The notes beneath the pieces were generated by a model. The model saw nothing but the letters and a program-made list of their open reading frames with translations, searched no databases and had not been told where the DNA came from. A stretch of 64,000 bases of DNA, from positions 62,001-126,000 of the IMG/VR virus record IMGVR_UViG_3300000101_000006. One strand, given 5' to 3'. Both the position numbers and the translations under genes were made by a program. Position 1 is the stretch's first letter. The number at the start of each line of letters is the position of its first letter. Shown here in pieces: positions 26,572-33,221 of this stretch. This DNA is from a virus.

Positions 26572-26892
26572 ATGAATAAATTTATAGATGACGGCATCAA
26601 GAAGGGTTACGAGTTTCTCGTAATAGAACCACAAGAATGTTACAACGAATCAATTGTTGCGTTCGACAAGGGTCGACTGGTCTATGATACAGAACAATTG
26701 ATGGATTGTTCGAGGAAATATTATGAGTGGGAATATGAGACTGCTATCGAGTGGTTTGAATACAACACCCTATCTCTCACCTACATGGAGGGTGGACCAC
26801 TTTTTTTTGAAGAAGATGAGCAATTCTACTTGACACATAACGATGAACGTGTTACATTAGAAGTACGAAACAAAATCCTGGAGGATAAATGA
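26572..26892 (+). CDS. Small acidic hypothetical protein (106 aa)
   Basis: ATG 26572 (MNKFIDDGIKKGY) has TGGAGGT 6 bases upstream and sits 23 bases after a promoter -10; an earlier in-frame start at 26539 would lie inside the promoter. The protein is acidic and rich in tyrosine and tryptophan (YYEWEYETAIEWFEY). No family recognised. Its last 60 bases contain the promoter of the next gene, and its stop overlaps that gene's ATG. Confidence 0.65.
   Translation: MNKFIDDGIKKGYEFLVIEPQECYNESIVAFDKGRLVYDTEQLMDCSRKYYEWEYETAIEWFEYNTLSLTYMEGGPLFFEEDEQFYLTHNDERVTLEVRNKILEDK
26830..26858 (+). promoter_or_regulatory. Promoter inside a coding region, for the Mre11-Rad50 fusion
   Basis: TTGACA (26830-26835), 17 bases, TACATT (26853-26858) preceded by TGT, all within the coding sequence of the upstream small gene. 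The next gene starts 31 bases after the -10. Confidence 0.75.
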
Positions 26893-29800
26893 AACGAATC
26901 GCACACATATCAGACACACATATCAGAAACCTCAAATACCATGACGAATATCGTCACGTCTTTAAGGAAATTTACGACAGTCTAAAGCAAGAGCAGCCAG
27001 ATTATATCGTCCACACAGGTGACTTGGCTCACACGAAGACCCAGTTGTCTCCGGAGTACTTCGAGGTCGCATCAAACTTCCTTAAGTCTTTAGCAGATAT
27101 TGCCCCAACTATTATGATCTTGGGGAACCACGATGGTAATTTAAAAAATGGAGACCGTCAAGATGCAGTCACGCCAATCATCGCAGCACTGCAGCATCCA
27201 AACTTCACTTTGCTGAAGAACTCTGGTGAATACTCCCCAGAACAAGGTTTGACCTTTAATGTTCTTTCTGTATTTGATAGAGACAATTGGCAAAAGCCAT
27301 CGAACAATAGTTCTGTAAATATTGCTTTGTACCATGGCGCCATACAGGGTTCTCTAGTAGGCTCAGATTTTTCCTTAGATCATGGGGAGGATGACGCGTC
27401 AATCTTCACAGACTTTGATTATGCTATGTTGGGAGATATTCATAGAACCCAATATCTAGATCGCGAAAAGCGAGTATGGTATGCTGGCTCTACCGTTCAG
27501 CAGAACTTTGGAGAAAGCGAACTCAAAGGATATCTTATTTGGAACATTCACTCAAAAGACAAGCATAGTGTTGAGAAACGCTTGTTCCGATCTCCGCGTC
27601 CGTTTATAACTGTTGAGCTAAACAAGGATGGGACACTACCCAAGAGAGATGTACCTCGAAGTTCTAGGTTGCGATTGGTATCAAAATACAATTTGCCCGT
27701 GGCGAAGCTCAAGAGGGCTTGTGATTACGCACAAGTTAAGTGGAAGCCATACTCTGTTAGTTTTGTAAACAAAGCGTCACATAGCTCCATGGGAGCCTTA
27801 GGTGATGGTAAATTAGGCAAAGCAATCAACATGAGAGATGAGAAGAATCAAGAAAAGTTCTTGATTGAATTCTTGAAGACAAAAGAAATAGAAGAACAAA
27901 TCAAAGATCGAGTTTTAGAGTTGTCTCGCGAGTACTTGAAGAAAGTAAGCAATGGTAATGACGTGTCAAGAAATGTTCTTTGGGATATTAGGAAAATGAC
28001 TTGGAACAACCTATTTAATTACGGAAAGGGCAATTCTATTGATTTCAGCAAGCTAAATGGTCTTGTTGGTATCTTCGGAAAAAACTATTCAGGCAAGTCA
28101 TCTATCATTGACGCTGCCTTGTTTGGGCTCTTTAATACAACATCCAAAGGAGAAAGAAAGAATGTCCATATCATCAATCAAAACAAGGAAAGAGCTATTT
28201 GTAACCTCGAGATCGCTGTCGGCGATGATGTTTATCAAATTACTCGAAGCCTCGAGAAAACAACCGGAAAGTCTAAAGGCAGGGAAGTCGTCTCGGCGAA
28301 AACTGAACTAGACTTCACAAAGCTTACTCTTGGGACTCAAGCAGAGTCCAAGAATGGCGATACTCGAAATAAGACAGATGAGAACATTCGAAAGACTTTT
28401 GGGTCGCTTGAAGACTTCATGATGACCTCCCTAGCAGCACAGAACGACTCTTTTGGTTTTCTAAACGAAGGATCAACCAAGCGCAAAGAGATACTTGCGA
28501 AGTTTCTTGACTTGCAAATCTTTGATCAAATGCACAAACTAGCTAAGTCAGATTCGTCAGAAATGCGGGGAGTCATCAAGCATCTAAATTCAGTTGATTG
28601 GTCCAAGAAGTTGGATAGAGCCAAAAGTGAATTTGAAGAAATAGTTGAAGATGTCGAAACACAACAGTTACTATGCGAAAAGCATACCGCCAGACTACAA
28701 GTGTTAAATGAAGAGCAGCAACTCATAAAAGAGCAAGTCGAAGCAGCATCTCAAAAAGACATCGATATTGATGCTTTAAAGAATACACTCTCAAAGGCTC
28801 AAAAATCCCTCCTAAAGAACTCTACCGAAATGGATAGACTATCTACCGAGATTAAGTCTAAGCGCTCGCAAATCGAAGCTTTGCACCTTAGATTGCCTAG
28901 TTTACTAGAAGAGTCAACTCTTGCTCAAGAAGAACTTGATACTCTCGAGATATTAAAGGAAGAACTTAAAAAGACTCAAAAGTCCCTAGATAAGTCAAAG
29001 CGAGAAAAAGCAAACCTTCAGTCCAAGATCGATATGCTCCATGACCACGAGTATGACCCAGATTGCAAATTCTGTTCTGATAATGAATTTGTCAAAAAGG
29101 CAGAAGAAGCAAAGGTTACCATTGTGGGAGTAGAGGATCGTGTTGAGACTCTTGTTTCTCAAATGCTTGACCTTAAGATGAAAGCATCATTGATCAATGA
29201 AGTTTATTTGAAAGCAGTTGTTAGAGACTACGAAGCAAGAAAGGACACATTGGCCAAAGCAAAGGCGGATTCTCGCAACCTATCTCTACAGCGGGAGAAT
29301 TGCGAAGGCAAGGTTTCTCTTATGGAACGTAGAATTAAAGATTGTGAAGCAGATATTGCTTATTATAACGATAACATCGAAGCCTATGAAAACTTAACTT
29401 CATTGCGTCGAGACCTGCAGGCTATAACTAAGACAGTCTCCATCAAGCAATCTGAGATTAAAAAGTGTGATGCGAAAGTTTTAGAGTTTATGTCCGAGAA
29501 GGGTTCTGCGAAGAGAACCATTGAAGAAGCGCAAGAGCGGATAAAACAGATTAAAGATGCCGAGAGAGATTATATAGCCTACGACTTGTTTGTGCAAGCA
29601 ACTCATGCAAATGGAATCTCTTATGAGGTAATCAAATCTATGCTTCCAGTTATCAACGAAGAAATCCAAAAAATACTTTCTTCAATTGTTGACTTCCAAG
29701 TGTTCTTCGCAGAGGATGGAGATAAATTAGAAATATATTTGCAACATCCAAAATACGATCCTAGACCATTGTCCATGGGATCAGGCGCAGAAAAAACTAT

Positions 29801-30050
29801 TGCTTCTATGGCTGTTCGTCTCGCACTAATCTCAGTGTCTTCTTTACCAAAACCATCACTGTTTGTTCTAGACGAACCAGCAACTGCTCTGGATGCGGAT
29901 CACATGGAGGGCTTTACAAGATTGTTGCAGATGATTAAGGCTCAATTTAAGACTGTTCTGCTAATTACTCACCTAGATACATTGAAAGATGTCGTTGATA
30001 AAACAATTGAAATCGATAAGTCTGATGGGTATGCGCACGTCAATTTGTAA
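26889..30050 (+). CDS. Single-chain Mre11-Rad50 (SbcDC; T4 gp47-gp46) recombination nuclease
   Basis: 1053 residues. The N-terminus is a metallophosphoesterase: ISDTHI (residues 7-12), HTGDLAH near 42, GNHDG near 79, and a later GDIHR motif. From about residue 370 a Rad50-type ATPase follows: Walker A GKNYSGKSS near 396, a long coiled coil, a zinc-hook DCKFC near 725, the signature SMGSGAEKT near 962, and Walker B FVLDEPATALD near 991. In T4 and bacteria these are two proteins (gp47 339 aa, gp46 560 aa; SbcD and SbcC); here they are fused in one frame without a stop. The complex resects DNA ends for recombination-dependent replication. Own promoter at 26830, ribosome site TGGAGGA. Confidence 0.93.
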   Translation: MKRIAHISDTHIRNLKYHDEYRHVFKEIYDSLKQEQPDYIVHTGDLAHTKTQLSPEYFEVASNFLKSLADIAPTIMILGNHDGNLKNGDRQDAVTPIIAALQHPNFTLLKNSGEYSPEQGLTFNVLSVFDRDNWQKPSNNSSVNIALYHGAIQGSLVGSDFSLDHGEDDASIFTDFDYAMLGDIHRTQYLDREKRVWYAGSTVQQNFGESELKGYLIWNIHSKDKHSVEKRLFRSPRPFITVELNKDGTLPKRDVPRSSRLRLVSKYNLPVAKLKRACDYAQVKWKPYSVSFVNKASHSSMGALGDGKLGKAINMRDEKNQEKFLIEFLKTKEIEEQIKDRVLELSREYLKKVSNGNDVSRNVLWDIRKMTWNNLFNYGKGNSIDFSKLNGLVGIFGKNYSGKSSIIDAALFGLFNTTSKGERKNVHIINQNKERAICNLEIAVGDDVYQITRSLEKTTGKSKGREVVSAKTELDFTKLTLGTQAESKNGDTRNKTDENIRKTFGSLEDFMMTSLAAQNDSFGFLNEGSTKRKEILAKFLDLQIFDQMHKLAKSDSSEMRGVIKHLNSVDWSKKLDRAKSEFEEIVEDVETQQLLCEKHTARLQVLNEEQQLIKEQVEAASQKDIDIDALKNTLSKAQKSLLKNSTEMDRLSTEIKSKRSQIEALHLRLPSLLEESTLAQEELDTLEILKEELKKTQKSLDKSKREKANLQSKIDMLHDHEYDPDCKFCSDNEFVKKAEEAKVTIVGVEDRVETLVSQMLDLKMKASLINEVYLKAVVRDYEARKDTLAKAKADSRNLSLQRENCEGKVSLMERRIKDCEADIAYYNDNIEAYENLTSLRRDLQAITKTVSIKQSEIKKCDAKVLEFMSEKGSAKRTIEEAQERIKQIKDAERDYIAYDLFVQATHANGISYEVIKSMLPVINEEIQKILSSIVDFQVFFAEDGDKLEIYLQHPKYDPRPLSMGSGAEKTIASMAVRLALISVSSLPKPSLFVLDEPATALDADHMEGFTRLLQMIKAQFKTVLLITHLDTLKDVVDKTIEIDKSDGYAHVNL

Positions 30051-30058
30051 GTGTCTCG

Positions 30059-30066
30059 ACTATTTA
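30059..30066 (+). promoter_or_regulatory. Putative late promoter core ACTATTTA
   Basis: ACTATTTA 19 bases before ATG 30086, preceded by GTCTCG as at 26281. Precedes the probable lysis cassette and terminase genes. Confidence 0.5.
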
Positions 30067-30085
30067 GTTCCAAAATGGAGGTACC

Positions 30086-30391
30086 ATGATGGGACTGAAA
30101 GAAGACATAGCTGAAAAGCTAGCAGGTATTGACTGCAAAGATAAGATTAAGGAGACTCTGAATGAACACAAAGAAGACATTCAGAGAGCTCTTTATCTTG
30201 ATACAAAAGACAAAGGATTATTTGATGCAGTTCAGGAAAAAGTTATTTCTCGCAAGCTGCTTGTATTTGGTGTGGCTACTGGGTTACTTTATTGGAACAC
30301 AGGTCTTGATGCCGATACTTGGGGCATGATCGCAATGACCTACATCGGTGGACAAACCGCAATAGACTTTGCGAAGGTATGGAAAGGATGA
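30086..30391 (+). CDS. Putative holin-like membrane protein (101 aa)
   Basis: The ATG pair at 30086/30089 follows TGGAGG. Residues 1-54 are charged and helical; from about 56 come two hydrophobic segments (LLVFGVATGLLYW and TWGMIAMTYIGGQTAI). The YIGGQ-type segment recalls class of short phage holins or holin-like proteins, which permeabilise the inner membrane at the end of infection. No endolysin gene is adjacent. Overlaps the next gene by ATGA. Confidence 0.5.
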   Translation: MMGLKEDIAEKLAGIDCKDKIKETLNEHKEDIQRALYLDTKDKGLFDAVQEKVISRKLLVFGVATGLLYWNTGLDADTWGMIAMTYIGGQTAIDFAKVWKG

Positions 30392-30756
30392 TTGAATGGT
30401 TAAAAGATAAGTGGGAATTACTAGTATCAGCCTTTGTTGTGCTGACTGTCTTTGTTCTCGGTCGTAAAAGCAAGCAATCACAAGTCCAAGCCGCCGAAGC
30501 AAAATCGGCAGCAAAAGAAAAAGAAATCGAAGTAATTACAAAGACAGCTTCAGACGAAAGACTAGAGAAGGCTCTAGCAAGAAAAAAATATTCTGAATCA
30601 CGACTTGCTTTAATGAAAAAGAGAAACACAGCGCAAACCGATTTGGAAAGACACGACATTGAAAGAAAGCTTGAACTCATCGAGTTGGCCAAAGAAGATC
30701 CTGATGCGATAGATCGTATCTTGATGGAAGAATACAATATCGCAAAACTAAAATGA
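30388..30756 (+). CDS. Membrane-anchored coiled-coil protein, candidate inner spanin
   Basis: ATG 30388 overlaps the previous stop (ATGA). A single N-terminal membrane helix (LLVSAFVVLTVFVLG, about residues 10-25) precedes a strongly charged, alanine-rich coiled coil (QVQAAEAKSAAKEKEIEV onward) of about 90 residues. This topology fits an inner-membrane spanin or another lysis accessory protein. 122 residues. The assignment relies on topology and the position between a holin-like gene and another secreted coiled-coil gene, not on a family match. Confidence 0.55.
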   Translation: MIEWLKDKWELLVSAFVVLTVFVLGRKSKQSQVQAAEAKSAAKEKEIEVITKTASDERLEKALARKKYSESRLALMKKRNTAQTDLERHDIERKLELIELAKEDPDAIDRILMEEYNIAKLK

Positions 30757-31160
30757 TTTTATTGCTAATTTCATTAGTCTCCGCGCAGCCGCTTATGACC
30801 TCTCTCGATGAAGGTCAGGCGGCTCCTTTTGGTGGCAGACTATTCAACGACGAAGCAGTTGCTTCAATAATAGCAGGTAAAGAGTTCGCAGAGCAACAAT
30901 GCGAGATCCAAATGTCTCTAGACTATTCTCTTCAATTAGCGGAAAAACAACTCCAGATTGACTATTTAGGCATTGAAAAGGAAACTTTGCAAAAGAAGCA
31001 CGATGCCTTGATTGAAATTCGAGATCAAGAAATCCAATCCTTGCGCAAACACATCAACCCGAAAAGATCTATGTGGGTCTTTTTTGGTGGGTTTACATTA
31101 GGAACAGCATCTTCTCTTGCGACATATTACGCAGTGGTGGGAATAAATGATACGAATTAG
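30753..31160 (+). CDS. Signal-peptide coiled-coil membrane protein, lysis cassette candidate
   Basis: 135 residues. A short signal peptide (MILLLISLVSA, predicted cut before QP) is followed by LDEGQAAPFGGRLFND, then a coiled coil (residues 45-105) and a C-terminal membrane segment (VFFGGFTLGTASSLATYYAVV). Proteins with this APF.G.L motif and layout lie in many phage lysis modules near holins and spanins. Start overlaps the previous stop by 4 bases and the end overlaps the next gene by 14. Confidence 0.6.
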   Translation: MILLLISLVSAQPLMTSLDEGQAAPFGGRLFNDEAVASIIAGKEFAEQQCEIQMSLDYSLQLAEKQLQIDYLGIEKETLQKKHDALIEIRDQEIQSLRKHINPKRSMWVFFGGFTLGTASSLATYYAVVGINDTN

Positions 31161-31575
31161 ATTAAAAAGAATGACTCAAAAGATAGTCGACATGGTTTGT
31201 CCAAAACCAACACAAGATCTAGAGCTGAATACAAGAAATAGAGACTCGGCAATCAAAGCTGAGCATATTAAGTACGGTCCTTTGAATGTCGATGATCCCG
31301 GAGACTATTGGAATGAAATAGCAGAACACTGGGATACAGACGTGGATGCAGCAAAGAAGTCGCTTTGTGGGAATTGTGTTGCTTTCGATATAAGCCCCAG
31401 AATGGATGAGTGTATGCCCGGCACAACATCTGATGATGATGGACGACTTGGCTACTGTTGGATGCACAATTTTAAGTGTCACTCCGCTCGTAGCTGCTAT
31501 ACGTGGGCAAAAGGTGGACCTATCGAAGAAGATAAGGTTTCTTATGATTGGCAAAAACGAGGTGAAAGTGAATAA
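31147..31575 (+). CDS. Cysteine-rich protein, possible metal or Fe-S cluster binder
   Basis: 142 residues. The C-terminal half has a regular cysteine pattern: LCGNCVAFD, DECMPG, GYCWMHNFKCHSARSCYTW, ending in KGGP. Seven cysteines plus one or two histidines in about 50 residues suggest a metal or iron-sulfur site, comparable with high-potential iron-sulfur-like phage proteins. No enzyme motif. ATG 31147 overlaps the upstream gene by 14 bases; ATG 31171 is an alternative start. Common next to terminase genes in marine phages as far as I recall; function unknown. Confidence 0.6.
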   Translation: MIRIRLKRMTQKIVDMVCPKPTQDLELNTRNRDSAIKAEHIKYGPLNVDDPGDYWNEIAEHWDTDVDAAKKSLCGNCVAFDISPRMDECMPGTTSDDDGRLGYCWMHNFKCHSARSCYTWAKGGPIEEDKVSYDWQKRGESE

Positions 31576-31939
31576 GAAAGATCCAAATTATGCTGTGAAG
31601 GTTGAGAAAGCCATCGCAGAGAAATATGGCAAAGAAGCCATAGTAAATCCCAAGTCAGAATGGGACGATGATAAAGAAAAAGAGTATCTAGCTGAACTAA
31701 AGAATAACTATCGCAATGATAAATCGGAAAGCGAAAGAGTTGAGCTTGGTGGAGTTTTAATATCAAAAGAACTACTTAATAAAGAATCCAAGCGTTCATG
31801 TCCAACCTGCAACACTTATTCATTCAAATCCGTTGATGACTTGTACATGACGAAATTTGATTGTTGCTACAAATGTTACATCCAATGGATAGAAGGTCGG
31901 GAAGAAAGATGGAAAAAAGGTTGGAGACCAAACAAATGA
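31568..31939 (+). CDS. Zinc-ribbon protein (123 aa), GTG start
   Basis: GTG 31568 is preferred: it has GAGGTG just upstream and overlaps the previous stop; the frame's earlier methionines lie inside the upstream gene. The C-terminal 50 residues form a zinc ribbon, SCPTCNTYSF and FDCCYKCYIQWIEG, followed by a basic tail WKKGWRPNK. The N-terminal half is charged and helical. Sits two genes before cargo-like genes and three before the terminase; DNA or RNA binding is plausible, function unknown. Confidence 0.6.
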   Translation: MNKKDPNYAVKVEKAIAEKYGKEAIVNPKSEWDDDKEKEYLAELKNNYRNDKSESERVELGGVLISKELLNKESKRSCPTCNTYSFKSVDDLYMTKFDCCYKCYIQWIEGREERWKKGWRPNK

Positions 31940-32496
31940 GCAAAGAAACATTAGAAATTATTAGAGGACTTTCCCAAGCAGCAGCCAACGGTTCATACGA
32001 TGGCGGCCAGCATATGGAAAACTACTCACACGACGGACAAGTTCGAAAGACAGGGCTTATGCGAGAAGAAGGAATTCCTCTTCTTGACAAGCGAGTCATC
32101 GACGGCTTCAAGGTCAAGTTCTATGGGGACTCAATGATTATCAATTATCAATCCGATGTTATGATGAGAGATTTAAAGGATGATGGATTCGAAAATGAAA
32201 TCGTAAGAACATTGAACGAAGTCAAGAAGTTCTTGCAAAAAGAATATAAGACAATCACCGGTAAATCAGTATCTTTGTCTGCTAAAGGTGATCCACAAAT
32301 TATCGTACAAACAACGTCTAGAGTTCGTACATTTGTGCAAGCATATCAACACTATAAGATTGGTGGCTTGAAGATGGATCAAATCAATGCGCCATCAGAA
32401 ACCAACACTCGAGACATCACAAAGAAATTCTTAGAGACCGCAAAAGCAAAGCGCCCTCAAAATGAAAAGATCAACCCAAAGGATAATCAGAAATGA
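31936..32496 (+). CDS. Hypothetical protein upstream of terminase (186 aa)
   Basis: ATG 31936 overlaps the previous stop. The protein has a flexible start (GSYDGGQHMENYSHDGQVRK), an alpha/beta middle (VIDGFKVKFYGDSMIINYQ; FVQAYQHYKIGGLKMDQIN), and a basic C-terminus ending KINPKDNQK. The last nine codons and stop are repeated 360 bases downstream in the micro-ORF at 32786, so the 3' end of this gene marks a duplication boundary. No family recognised; position between accessory genes and terminase suggests head assembly or packaging. Confidence 0.6.
   Translation: MSKETLEIIRGLSQAAANGSYDGGQHMENYSHDGQVRKTGLMREEGIPLLDKRVIDGFKVKFYGDSMIINYQSDVMMRDLKDDGFENEIVRTLNEVKKFLQKEYKTITGKSVSLSAKGDPQIIVQTTSRVRTFVQAYQHYKIGGLKMDQINAPSETNTRDITKKFLETAKAKRPQNEKINPKDNQK
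32472..32496 (+). repeat. Direct repeat, copy A (end of 31936 gene)
   Basis: The sequence CAACCCAAAGGATAATCAGA and the following AATGA at the 3' end of the gene reappear, apart from the first base, at 32836-32860. Both copies run directly into a MKLTKETLK-type gene. Confidence 0.85.
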
Positions 32497-32786
32497 AACT
32501 CACGAAAGAAACATTAAAGCAAATCATCAAAGAAGAGATGGAAGCTGCTCTGGAAGAGGGTGAATTTAAATCTCCAACATTTCAAGCAAAAGTGGATGCT
32601 GAGAGAAATAAAGATGCTATTGAACCTCTAGTCAACAAATATCAGACTGATCAAGATTATAAAGCTCCTCAGTATATTGATGACATCATGAGCGTTGCTC
32701 CTCAAATTACTCGTGAGCAAGCTATTGCCATAGCAGAATTGTTCTCTAGTGAAGTTGGAATGGAAGACGAATACTATAGTAAGTAA
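32493..32786 (+). CDS. Small protein with putative capsid-targeting leader (copy 3)
   Basis: 97 residues beginning MKLTKETLKQIIKEEMEAALEE, one change (R to Q) from the other leaders. After the leader the protein is an acidic helical body (SPTFQAKVDAERNKDAIEP; ITREQAIAIAELFSSEVG) unlike copies 1, 2 and 4. The [IL]xE rule for gp21-type proteases is met at IKE and again at ALEE. ATG overlaps the upstream stop and its TAA overlaps the micro-ORF at 32786. Two genes upstream of the terminase, thus beside the head genes, consistent with a packaged internal protein. Body function unknown. Confidence 0.7.
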   Translation: MKLTKETLKQIIKEEMEAALEEGEFKSPTFQAKVDAERNKDAIEPLVNKYQTDQDYKAPQYIDDIMSVAPQITREQAIAIAELFSSEVGMEDEYYSK

Positions 32787-32860
32787 TGAAACTCACCAAA
32801 AATGAAATTCTTAGAACTCTCAAAACGAAAAAAATTAACCCAAAGGATAATCAGAAATGA
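32786..32860 (+). pseudogene. Chimeric micro-ORF, recombination scar between cargo genes
   Basis: A 24-codon frame. Its first 23 bases (ATG to AAAAATGAAAT) are identical to the start of the terminase gene at 33222, giving MKLTKNEI; its last nine codons, KINPKDNQK plus stop, equal the end of the gene at 31936. It is therefore a fusion of a terminase start and a 31936 end, exactly what a tandem duplication of [31936 end, cargo gene, terminase start] would leave. It may be translated through coupling (ATG overlaps the upstream TAA) but is unlikely to be functional. Confidence 0.85.
32836..32860 (+). repeat. Direct repeat, copy B (end of micro-ORF)
   Basis: Second copy of the 24-base repeat that ends the gene at 31936, again running into a MKLTKETLK-type start codon at 32857. 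Confidence 0.85.
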
Positions 32861-33213
32861 AACTAACGAAAGAAACATTGAAGCGCATCATCAAAGAAGA
32901 GATGGAAGCTGTTATGGAATATAACAGAGAGCTCGTTGGCGGCGACTCCAGTCTGGATCGGATTGAAGGAATCAAGACTACACTATCTAAAGTTAACTTT
33001 ACCAGCGACCCAGATGATCAGTTCATGTATAAACTGGCCAAGCAGCTTGGAGATAATCAATACGTCATGATGCCTGATCGTGGAGATGGATTTCTCTTCG
33101 TCAAAGGACCAGATGGAACTCTTTTGTTTGCTGCGAATCATCGTAACAAACAACGCGCCACGGAAGCTCAAAAGGAATTGGAAGCAAAAGGATACAAAAA
33201 AGTAGACTTATAA
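32857..33213 (+). CDS. Small protein with putative capsid-targeting leader (copy 4)
   Basis: 118 residues: leader MKLTKETLKRIIKEEMEAVME, then a mixed alpha/beta body (GIKTTLSKVNFTSDPDDQFM; VMMPDRGDGFLFVKGPDGTLLF; a C-terminal helix RATEAQKELEAKGYKKVDL). The body resembles none of the other copies. Overlaps the micro-ORF stop by four bases and ends 8 bases before the terminase start. Upstream boundary and downstream boundary match those of copy 3, so the two payloads occupy equivalent, duplicated slots. Confidence 0.7.
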   Translation: MKLTKETLKRIIKEEMEAVMEYNRELVGGDSSLDRIEGIKTTLSKVNFTSDPDDQFMYKLAKQLGDNQYVMMPDRGDGFLFVKGPDGTLLFAANHRNKQRATEAQKELEAKGYKKVDL

Positions 33214-33221
33214 GAGGCTAG

